Source of the DNA: Asterias amurensis
Taxonomy: Eukaryota; Echinodermata; Asteroidea; Forcipulatida; Asteriidae
Length of the DNA stretch: 64,000 bases
Direction of reading: 5' to 3'
Assembly: GCF_032118995.1 (NCBI RefSeq)
Contig: NC_092653.1
Location: forward strand, 25,005,202 to 25,069,201
This document shows positions 55,023 to 64,000 of the stretch, one piece after another; the first letter of the stretch is position 1; each line of letters begins with the position of its first letter. Below the pieces are notes generated by a model. The model did not search any database and was not told where the DNA came from. It saw nothing but the letters and a program-made list of their open reading frames with translations. The translations under genes and the position numbers were made by a program.

Positions 55023-58000
55023 AATGTACCCCTCGTTCCGGAGCCATGCTTGAATGACAGTGAAAGAACTGCAGAGCCAAGGGCTCACGACAGTGAAAGA
55101 ACTGTAGAACCAAGGGCTCATGACTGTGGTAGAACTGTAGAGCCAAGGGCTCATGACAGTGATAGAACTGCAGAGCCGTGGGCTCATGACAGTGACAGAA
55201 CTGTAGAGCCAAGGGCTCATGACAGTGATAGAACTGCAGAGCCGTGGGCTCATGACAGTGACAGAACTGTAGAGCCAAGGGCTCATGACAGTGATAGAAC
55301 TGTAGAGCCAAGGGCTCATGACAGTGATAGAACTGCAGAGCTGAGGGCTCATGACAGTGATAGAACTGAAGAGCCAAGGGCTCATGACAGTGAAAGAACT
55401 GCAGAGCCATGGGCTCATGAAAGTGATAGAACTGTAGAGCCGAGGGCTCACGACAGTGAAAGAACTGCAGATCCAAGGGCTCATGACAGTGATAGAACTG
55501 CAGAGCCACGGGCTCATGACAGTGATAGAACTGCAGAGCCAAGGGTTCATGACAGTGAAAGAACTGTAGAGCCAAGGGCTCATGACAGTGATAGAACTGT
55601 AGAGCCAAGGGCTCATGACAGTGATAGAACTGCAGAGCCAAGGGCTCATGAAAGTGATAGAACTGTAGAGCCAAGGGCTCACGACAGTGAAAGAACTGCA
55701 GATCCAAGGGCTCATGACAGTGATAGAACTGCAGAGCCACGGGCTCATGACAGTGATAGAACTGCAGAGCCAAGGGTTCATGACAGTGAAAGAACTGTAG
55801 AGCCAAGGGCTCATGACAGTGATAGAACTGTAGAGCCAAGGGCTCATGACAGTGATAGAACTGCAGAGCCACGGGCTCATGACAGTGATAGAACTGCAGA
55901 GCCAAGGGTTCATGACAGTGAAAGAACTGTAGAGCCAAGGGCTCATGACAGTGATAGAACTGCAGAGCCACGGGCTCATGACAGTGATAGAACTGCAGAG
56001 CCAAGGGTTCATGACAGTGATAGAACTGTAGAGCCAAGGGCTCATGACAGTGAAAGAACTGTAGAGCCAAGGGCTCATGACAGTGATAGAACTGTAGAGC
56101 CACGGGCTCTTAACAGTGATAGAACTGAGTAGCAAAGGGCTCATGACAGTGAAAGAACTGAGGAGCCCAGGGCTCATGACAGTGATAGAACTGCTGAGCC
56201 AAGGGCTCATGACAGTGAAAGAACTGTAGAGCCAAAGGCTCATGACAGTGAAAGAACTGAAGAGCCGAGGGCTCATGACAGTGATAGAACTGTAGAGCCA
56301 AGGGCTCATGACAGTGATAGAACTGTAGAGCCAAGGGCTCATGACAGTGATAGAACTGTAGAGCCAAGGGCTCATGACAGTGAAAGGTCTGTAGAGCCAA
56401 GGGCTCATGACAGTGAAAGAACTGTAGAGCCAAGGGCTCATGACAGTGATAGAACTGAAGAGCCAAGGGCTCACGACAGTGAAAGGTCTGTAGAGCCAAG
56501 GGCTCATGACAGTGATAGAACTGAAAAGCCAAGGGCTCATGACTGTGATAGAACTGAAGAGCCAAAGGCTCATGACAGTGATAGAACTGAAGAGCCAAAG
56601 GCTCATGACAGTGAAAGAACTGTAGAGCCAAGGGCTCATGACAGTGATAGAACTGTAGAGCCAAGGGCTCATGACTGTGATAGAACTGAAGAGCCAAAGG
56701 CTCATGACAGTGATAGAACTGAAGAGCCAAAGGCTCATGACAGTGAAAGATCTGTAGAGCCGAGGGCTCATGACAGTGATAGAACTGTAGAGCCAAGGGC
56801 TCATGACAGTGATAGAACTGTAGAGCCAAGGGCTCATGACAGTGATAGAACTGAAAAGCCAAGGGCTCATGACAGTGATAGAACTGAAAAGCCAAGGGCT
56901 CATGACAGTGATAGAACTGAAGAGCCAATGGCTCATGACAGTGATAGAACTGAAGAGCCAACGGCTCATGACAGTGATAGAACTGTAGAGCTAAGGGCTC
57001 ATGAAAGTGAAAGAACTGTAGAGCCGAGGGCTCATGACAGTGAAAGAACTGTAGAGCCAAGGGCTCATGACAGTGATAGAACTGAAAAGCCAAGGGCTCA
57101 TGACAGTGATAGAACTGAAAAGCCAAGGGCTCATGACAGTGATAGAACTGAAGAGCCAACGGCTCATGACAGTGATAGAACTGTAGAGCTAAGGGCTCAT
57201 GAAAGTGATAGAACTGTAGAGTCAAGGGCTCATGACAGTGAAAGAACTGTAGAGCCAAGGGCTCATGACAGTATTAGAACTGAAGAGCCAAGGGCTTATG
57301 ACAGTGATAGAACTGAAAAGCCAAGGGCTCATGACAGTGAAAGAACTGTAGAGCCAAGGGCTCATGACAGTGATAGAACTGAAGAGCCAAGGGCTCATGA
57401 CAGTGAAAGAACTGTAGAGCCAAGGGCTCATGACAGTGATAGAACTGAAAAGCCAAGGGCTCATTACAGTGAAAGAACTGTAGAGCTAAGGGCTCATGAC
57501 AGTATTAGAACTGAAAAGCCAAGGGCTCATGACAGTGAAAGAACTGTAGAGCCAAGGGCTCATGACAGTATTAGAACTGAAGAGCCAAGGGCTTATGACA
57601 GTGATAGAACTGAAGAGCCAAGGGCTCATGACAGTGAAAGAACTGTAGAGCCAAGGGCTCACGACAGTGATAGAACTGAAGAGCCAAGGGCTCATGACAG
57701 TGATAGAACTGAAAAGCCAAGGGCTCATGACAGTGAAAGAACTGTAGAGCCAAGGGCTCATGACAGTATTAGAACTGAAGAGCCAAGGGCTTATGACAGT
57801 GATAGAACTGAAGAGCCAAGGGCTCATGACAGTGAAAGAACTGTAGAGCCAAGGGCTCATGACAGTGATAGAACTGAAGAGCCAAGGGCTCATGACAGTG
57901 ATAGAACTGTAGAGCCAAGGGCTCATGACAGTGATAGAACTGAAGAGCAAAGGGCTCATGACAGTGATAGAACTGAAGAGCCGAGGGCTCATGAGAGTTA

Positions 58001-58028
58001 TAGACCTAAAATGGAGCCAAGACCATAA
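55023..58028 (+). repeat. 33-bp minisatellite, about 90 copies, nearly open throughout
   Basis: Unit: GACAGTGATAGAACTGTAGA then GCCAAGGGCTCAT, 33 bp = 11 codons. On + it reads DSDRTVEPRAH in tandem, with D/E, V/A/E, E/K and R/T/M variants. The + frame is open from 55023 to TAA at 58026-58028 with a single internal TAG at 56130-56132. I found no unit with a frame-shifting length change. Two minus-strand frames are also long (MSPWLYSSITV and ALQFYHCHEPL repeats) but carry more stops, for example at the GAGCTAAGG variants. The + frame has no ATG before 56928, so a protein would need a spliced start. Coding status is undecided; the safe annotation is a minisatellite. Confidence 0.9.
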
Positions 58029-58453
58029 CAATTACAGGTTTTGTCTATGGAAGAGAAAATTTGTTTTTCCCATTGTCTTTTGGTTTATGTAATATATCAG
58101 AATCTTGCAAGAATCCTTAGACTTAAAGAATCTGTAGATCTTCAGTTTAGATAATTTACGGGAAAGTAATTGAAAACATGTTGAGGTATAAACATTAGCT
58201 TTGTATAATTTGCACCTTTTCTTTAACAATTTTTTAATGTTCAATTTCTTATCTGATGACTATAAACCAACCTCAAAATAAAAACAACATAGAAATTCAC
58301 ATTGTGTGAATAGAACATGTAAATATCACGCCTACATTTAACACTAAGAATAATATACCAAGCACACTCTTGTAATGGATAACAATTGTTAATTTTTAGT
58401 CTGTCCAAACCTGTGAACAGCTGATTATAAATAGAAGTACCCAGTTGATTCAA
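58029..58453. other. No gene seen
   Basis: A+T-rich spacer between the 33-bp array and the next satellite. Confidence 0.5.
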
Positions 58454-59110
58454 GAGGGGAGAGGTTACCAGCACTTCACCCTCAGCCAAGATCCTCAGCA
58501 TCTGGCTGTGAAATTAAAACCAATAATCTTCAGTTTTAACACCCAATAAAAACAAAACAAGTTCTAATTAAAAATTAGAGGGGAGAGGTTACCAGCACTT
58601 CACCCTCAGCCAAGATCCTCAGCATCTGGCTGTGAAATTAATCCAATAAACTTGAGTTTTAACACCCAATAAAAACATGATCAGAAGTTTTAATTCAATA
58701 TTTATTCGAGGGGAGAGGTTACCAGCACTTCACCCTCGGCCAGTATTCTCAGTATACGGCTGTGAATTAAACAAATAAAGTGGAGTTTTAAAATCCGAAT
58801 AACCAAATGACCAGAATTTCTAATTAACACAAAAAAAAACAATAAACAATAATTAAACCAATAAACTTGAGTTTTAAATCCAATGAAAACATGATCAGAA
58901 GTTCTAAATGAACATTATAGGGGAGAGGTTACCAGCACTTCACCCTCAGCCAGTATTCTCAGTATACGGCTATGAAATTAAACCAATAAACTTGAGTTTC
59001 AAAACCCGTGAAAACATGACCAGAAGTTCTAATCAAACATTTGAGGGGAGAGGTTACCAGCACTTCACCCTCAGCCAGTATTCTCAGAATATGGCTGTGA
59101 AATTAAACCA
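58454..59110 (-). repeat. ~125-bp satellite with exon-like core, first block
   Basis: Copies at 58454, 58577, 58708, 58919 and 59043. On the minus strand each unit reads TTTAATTTCACAG, then a 37-nt core (CCGTATACTGAGAATACTGG and on to GAAGTGCTG), then GTAACCTCTCCCC. The core looks like an exon between acceptor and donor. One frame of it reads RILRILAEGEVL. Confidence 0.8.
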
Positions 59111-59990
59111 ATAAACTCAAGGTTTGGAACAAAACAGATGCTGCATGCTGCTTAACTACTAGTGAGATGGATTAGCTTCATGATGCAAGAAGGCGAGAAG
59201 CTGGAGCTCGATGATGTGTGGGAATGCTGGATCCTGATCTGTGTCAGTAGGTACAAATTGAAGATGTGGGGCTTAGGGGACTGAGGGTATAGGCGACCCA
59301 AAGCAGTCTAAAAAAGATGGGTGACCTGGAGGAGACTAAGGGGGTACCTACGGAGTGACCGTGGATATAGGAGATCCATTGGTCGGGAGAAGGTGTAGAG
59401 ATGTCACTGATGTGGAAGTTGAAGTCTTGAGTTACGACGCCTAGGTGACTGAGGGTATAGACGACCCAAAGCAGTCTAAAAAAGATGGGTGACCTGAAGG
59501 AGACTAAGGGGGTCCTAGGGAGTGACCGTGGATATAGGAGATCCATTGGTCGGGAGAAGTGGTAGAAATGTCACCGATGTGGAAGCTGATGTCTTGAGTT
59601 ACGACGCCTAGGTGACTGAGGGTATAGACGACCCAAAGCAGTCTAAAAAAGATGGGTGACCTGAAGGAGACTAAGGGGGTCCTAGGGAGTGACCGTGGAT
59701 ATAGGAGATCCATTGGTCGGGAGGAGGGGGAACCAGATATCACTGATGTGGAAGCCGACGTCTTGAGGTACGGTGTCGTGTTTGTGGATCTGGATGGCTT
59801 CTCCGATGGTCTTTTATGAGTGAGTGTTTGACAATGGCTCCTCCAGTTAGCATTCTGAGTAGAAGGCGAGATGGACTTTAAATGCCGCTCAAACACTCGA
59901 TGTCATTAATATCAAATGAAGTCACAATTTCACCAAAGATTGTCATCAGGTGCAACATAAAAATATGCACAGATACTTTAGCAGAGTTTG
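59110..59990 (-). repeat. Complex repeat with retroelement-like fragments, block 1
   Basis: Three ~178-bp tandem units (from 59275) read on the minus strand as LLWVVYTLSHLGVVTQD and DQWISYIHGHS. Next to them (59700-59830), EAIQIHKHDTVPQD and FHISDIWFPLLP can be read on the minus strand. The whole block is duplicated at 60605-61330. Confidence 0.65.
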
Positions 59991-60072
59991 AAATTTTGCT
60001 GTGAAATTAAACCAGTAAACTAGAGTTTTAAAACCCAATGAAAACGTGACAACAAGTTCTAATTAAACATTT

Positions 60073-60600
60073 AAGGGGAGAGGTTACCAGCACTTCACCC
60101 TCAGCCAATACGGCTGTGAAATTAAACCAACAAACTTGAGTTTTAAAACCCAATGAAAACATGACCAGGAAGTTCTAGTTGAAGAATATTGAGGGGAGAG
60201 GTTACCAGCACTTCACCCTCAGCCAGTATTCTCAGTATACGGCTGTGAAATTAAACCAATAAACTTGATTTTTTGAGCAAAAACCTAAAAAGATGTTCTC
60301 ATTGAACATTTGAGGGGAGAGGTTTCCAGCACTTCACCCTCAGCCAGTATTCTCAGTATACGGCTGTGAAATTAAACCAATAAACTTGAATTTTAGGACG
60401 CAACATCAAGTACCGAGTATACAATGCTAATCACACATCAGTGTAAGGGGTTAAACCAATATTCTGTTACTCAGATTCAAAATTAACACCTCTTAAAATT
60501 GAAACATAAACAGAAGGTCTTTTTGAACATTTGAGGGGAGAGGTTAGCACTTCACCCTCAGCCATTATTCTCAGTATACGGCTATGAAATTAAACCAATA
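60073..60600 (-). repeat. ~125-bp satellite with exon-like core, second block
   Basis: Copies at 60073 (core shortened), 60191, 60312 and 60533 (donor lost: GTGCTAACC). Same minus-strand acceptor-core-donor layout as at 58454-59110. Confidence 0.8.
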
Positions 60601-60604
60601 AACA

Positions 60605-61330
60605 TAAGTATTGAACCGATGCTGCATCCTGTTCAGTAATGGTGATGCAGATAGCTTGATGATGCACGAAGGCAGGAAACCGGAGCTTGATGATGCTCGG
60701 AAATGCTGGATCCTTAACTGTGTCAGTAAGAACAAACAGTGATATGGAGGATGTGTGGCCTAGGGGACTGAGGGTATAGACGACCCAAAGCAGTCTTAAA
60801 AAGATGGGTGACCTGGAGACTTACATTAGGGAGTGACCGTGGATATAGGAGATCCATTGGTCGGGAGAAGGGGTAGAGATGTCACTGATGTCTTGAGTTA
60901 CGGCGCCTAGGTGACTGAGGGTATAGACGACCCAAATCAGTCTAAATGATGGGTGATGGGAGGAGACTAAAGGGAGGGGGGTACCTAGGGAGTGACCGTG
61001 GATATAGGAGATCCATTGGTCGGGAGGAGGGGAGCCAGATGTCACGGATGTGGAAGCTGACGTCTTGAGGAACGGTGTCGTGTTTGTGGATCTGGATGGC
61101 TTCTCGGATGCGTCTTGGGTGTCATGTCTGGATAGGGTGACGAGTTCTGCTGCTTTTGAGTCAACTTGTGAAATGTGCGAGTGTTAACGATGGCTCCTCC
61201 AGTTAGCATTCTCAGTAGAAGGCGAGATGGTCTTTAAATGCAGCTCAAACGCTCGATGTCATCAAAACCAAAAGATCCAATTTCCCCAAAGATTGTTATC
61301 AGGCGCAACACAAAATATGCACAAATACTG
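60605..61330 (-). repeat. Complex repeat with retroelement-like fragments, block 2
   Basis: Second copy of the 59110-59990 block. On the minus strand near 60990-61120 it reads HPRRIREAIQIHKHDTVPQD and VSFHIRDIWLP. This resembles the end of GIY-YIG-type retroelement proteins (Penelope-like), a recollection I could not check. Two of the ~178-bp units are present. Confidence 0.6.
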
Positions 61331-61492
61331 AAGCAGAATTTGAAATTTGGCATGATCTTTTCCTTAAGATCAAAGAACAACACGTTGACAGAATGAGGCG
61401 TTTCATCACCAGCTCTTTTTAGAACCACCACAACTTAAAAGACAGATTATTAACCACATTTGGTGTTATGATAAACCCTATAATTTAAAAAT

Positions 61493-61710
61493 TAGGGCTA
61501 AGTCACACGAGGCAATTTACAGGCAACCAGTTCCAGGCAATCTCCAAAAAGAAAGGCATTCACATTTAAATGTTCAAATATTTTTTTGTGGCGATCGTAA
61601 GACATTGTTTGAAAAATTACTCATGTGCTACCGAAGAGGTCCTGAAGCATGCACTGCAGTTGGTTGCCTCCAAGTTGCCATTAAAATTGCCCCGTGCGAC
61701 AAGGCCCTTA
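61493..61710. mobile_element. MITE (family J)
   Basis: Inverted ends TAGGGCTAAGTCACACGAGG and CGTGCGACAAGGCCCTTA, with subterminal GGCAATTTACAGGCAACCAG mirrored by GTTGGTTGCC and AAATTGCC. Non-coding. Confidence 0.75.
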
Positions 61711-62737
61711 TACAATTAACAATGTTCAAGATTATTTAGTGTTCATTGTAAGATGATGTGATAGACACTGGAGCAGCTCTCTTGCGCTGCCTTCTCCTGA
61801 AGATGATCAAGTTCATAACAATAGATCTTTCAGATGCTCCACGTCTCCCATCAAGATTTACTTATAGTTGTACGCAAAAGTCTAACCTACAGTTTCTCTC
61901 TCTGCTGTATTTCTTTCTGCTGTGCTTTGGTAATGTTCACACAAATCTCTAACACATGCTGACTGATGATACTCTGTGATTTATAAAGTTTCTCAAAGGT
62001 ACACTGCTAGCGCTTGATTCTTGAATGTTCGATTCATTTCGAAAATAATAGTTTCTTTCTTTCTGCTTTGCACTAGTATTGTCCACACAGTTCTCTATAC
62101 GTGCATTGATGACTGTTTATCACTCCGCCTGTGACTTAAAAAGTTCCGAAATTGTTCAACGCCGTACTTTGATTCCTGATGTCCAGGTCGTCAACGAATG
62201 AAAACGTCGATCACAAAAGCTTTCAGTCCAACTTGAGTATTTCGGAGTTCATCAGTGTTCTGAAAATAAATAAACTTTGTATTAAAAAACTACTCAATAC
62301 CAAAATCAGGCTATAAGGTAGGACTTTACATGGTGATGGGTGCAATCGGGGTAGGTTTGCGGTAGCACTATGTTTATCTCTCTTTTGAGCAGTGTTGGTT
62401 CTAAAAAGAATCGTTGGTTGACAACTCAATGTTTCAATCAGTATGCTCTGATCGTCTGTAGGAGAAATCAGACTGATAAAGTATTCACTGCAGGCTGTTT
62501 ATTTGCAGCAGTGATTGGATACAACTCATGGAGCTTGTGATATGTTTGGCAGCCATTCTGTAAAAAGAGCCTCTTTTATTTTTGTTTATTTGTAATGCAT
62601 AATATAAGTATTTGTTGAAAATGAATTGTTTCTGGGATTTTAGTTTAACCTTAATTTAAAACAGAGAGAGTTTTCTTCTGGAAAGAATAATCTCTTTTGT
62701 TAAAATTTCACTTTTTTGTTTATGATGACGGAAACAA
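61711..62737. other. No gene seen
   Basis: Contains a diverged family-F fragment near 62345-62420 (GGTTTGCGGTAGCACTATG, TTCTAAAAAGAATCGTTGG). Nothing coding recognised. Confidence 0.45.
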
Positions 62738-62930
62738 TAATAACAATAACCAGTTTTTCTATAGCGCTTTTCACACCCAAGGGCATCTCAAAGCGCTTCA
62801 AACATTATTATCCCTGCTCACTAAATCATTAACCATCTCAACTCCATGGGGACAATTATTTGCACTACTCATTCACAATAACAATCTGCCCTCGCAGGTA
62901 CCCATTTACCCCTAGGTGTAATACAACTTT
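62738..62930 (-). mobile_element. SINE 3' part, minus strand
   Basis: Reverse complement carries GGGTAAATGGGTACCTGCGA and GAAGCGCTTTGAGATGCCC, then AAAGCGCTATAGAAAAACTG and a (TTATTG)-like tail, matching the SINEs at 9161 and 40111. Confidence 0.75.
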
Positions 62931-63017
62931 CCAAGAAAATTCCATTTTGTTGCGAAAAAAGGGGAGTATCCTCTTAAATCTTACCAGTGTAACTAGAGTC
63001 CATGGCTCCATATCCAT

Positions 63018-63172
63018 CATCATCATCATTCAGCAGTCGCAACTGAGATACTATGCACAGCGTTACTCGAGAGGTGTTTATCCCTCATCATGTTTGGAAG
63101 GTCCACGATTTCAGCCTTCGTATCTCTACCGATCACGTCGATGTAGTTGAGTGGTCGAGGTCCTCTATTAGG
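63018..63172 (-). mobile_element. Non-LTR retrotransposon 3' end (RTE-like)
   Basis: Minus strand reads RGPRPLNYIDVIGRDTKAEI, then VDLPNMMRDKHL and SISVATAE with a stop at 63026-63028, followed by a (TGA)n tail (63018-63028). The RGxPR-x-YID-x-x-x-RDT pattern and (TGA)n end fit RTE-type or related LINEs. 5'-truncated. Confidence 0.7.
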
Positions 63173-63370
63173 GCACGGCAGTCTCCATTACCCATCACTA
63201 GTAATAAGATACATCCCAACTGTCTTTACGGCATCTGCACAAAGTTGGTGACAAAACATATTACATTGAAAACTTTAACTAAGTTCATTCTAATGACGGT
63301 GTTTTAGGTTTAAGAACTACATACACTGTACCTCAATTATAAACTGTGAGGCAGTCAGGTTTGTCCCGTC

Positions 63371-63725
63371 ATTCTTTGCCACTGTTTCAGCAAAGAGAAT
63401 ATTGAAAAGCAAACATCCTCGCTGATGGCAGTGACATCAAAAACATCCACAAGGAAAAACACATGTTGTAGACAGGGCTAAAAGGTAAATTCTTTTGAAC
63501 TTGGTCAATTTTAACTTCAAAAGAAAGTAAAGAACTGGCTTGTAAGATTTGTTACGCCTTTCTTTGGCACTGTTTCAACAGAGAAGACAATTTAAAAGTT
63601 AACATGTCTCGCTGCTGGATCCAAAACTATCCACAAGGCAAAACTGCACATCATGTTAAAGACAGGGTTTTAAAAGGGGTAATTCTTTAAACTTGTCAAT
63701 TTTAACTTTAAAAGAAGGTAAAGAA
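63371..63725 (+). repeat. Two diverged ~180-bp tandem units
   Basis: Both carry CACTGTTTCA, CTCGCTG, ATCCACAAGG, GACAGGG, TCAATTTTAACTT and AAAGAA in the same order, about 185 bp apart. Each has a plausible + strand acceptor (CACTGTTTCAG, TGTTTCAACAG) and donor-like GTAAATT / GTAATTC, but stops in the frames. Confidence 0.55.
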
Positions 63726-64000
63726 ATTCCACCAAGATCGAAGTACTTACATGGGCTTTCATTGCTGTTGCCCAACTAACATCACACGCTGTGCATCTCA
63801 ACTGCTTGAATGCTGCCTTGTCTAACTCAAGATGAGAAAGAAGTACTCATTGTCCATTGTTGAACATCCTGATGATGGTGAAGAAGTTAAGGTACTCATG
63901 CTGTAAAGAATGCAAGAACTGATGGTCAGAAATGATGGTCAGAAATTATAACTACTAAACTCTCGTTACAAAAACAAAAATAAAAGTGTAATAAATAAGC

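Noticed and set aside
55014..56969. 651-codon minus-strand open frame (MSPWLYSSITV repeats) as a gene
   Set aside because: It is the 33-bp minisatellite read backwards. Any 33-bp unit without a stop stays open in tandem, and the frame is cut by the GAGCTAAGG unit variants elsewhere in the array.
58454..60600. CRISPR-like array
   Set aside because: Regularly spaced repeats, but the genome is clearly animal, the spacers are related to each other, and the units fit a satellite.
63751..63825. Zinc-finger exon on the minus strand
   Set aside because: CTAC and a single His can be read, but the spacing is wrong for known finger types and no neighbouring exon was found; kept only as a low-interest finding.

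Overview
The window is animal nuclear DNA. It is A+T-rich, has many introns and is crowded with small transposable elements. Two conserved protein genes can be read on the + strand by joining exons across consensus GT-AG splice sites with consistent phases. The mix of TTAGGG-type telomere-like repeats, tRNA-derived SINEs, non-LTR retrotransposon ends and abundant TTAA-flanked MITEs suggests a marine invertebrate deuterostome. An echinoderm, perhaps a sea star, is my best guess, but it rests on remembered repeat families and is inference only.

Layout. (1) 1-5656: repeats only, probably an upstream intron or the 5' flank of the first gene. (2) 5657-18011: the 3' nine coding exons of a smoothelin-like actin-binding protein. 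They encode a 15-bp/5-residue SKFG repeat, a smoothelin-type acidic/charged segment and a C-terminal calponin-homology (CH) domain. The 5' end lies outside the window or in exons I could not see. (3) 18012-24.8 kb: 3' flank or long 3' UTR with a minisatellite and TTAA-flanked MITEs. (4) 25199-41552: a complete-looking TADA2A (ADA2a, SAGA/ATAC histone acetyltransferase adaptor) of 438 codons in 16 coding exons, with ZZ finger, SANT, ADA2 core and SWIRM domains. The proposed first coding exon contributes only ATG plus one base. A poly(A) signal lies at 42828. (5) 43.9-48.7 kb: a series of exon-like segments with good + strand splice sites but stops in every frame, a putative long non-coding RNA. 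(6) 48.8-64 kb: no recognised protein gene. It is an exceptionally repeat-rich tract: two abutting MITEs sharing one TTAA, an A+T-rich satellite, a 50-bp telomere-like array, a 148-bp array, tRNA-like sequences, a 3-kb array of about 90 copies of a 33-bp unit that is nearly open over its whole length, and a satellite whose units each resemble a 37-nt minus-strand exon with its splice sites.

The two genes are unrelated in function (cytoskeleton versus chromatin) and are simply neighbours on the same strand. The most unusual items are the 33-bp array (55023-58028), the exon-like satellite (58.4-60.6 kb), the fourfold duplication of a TADA2A splice donor (38371-38600), the minimal first coding exon of TADA2A, and the 680-bp inverted repeat just inside its first intron.
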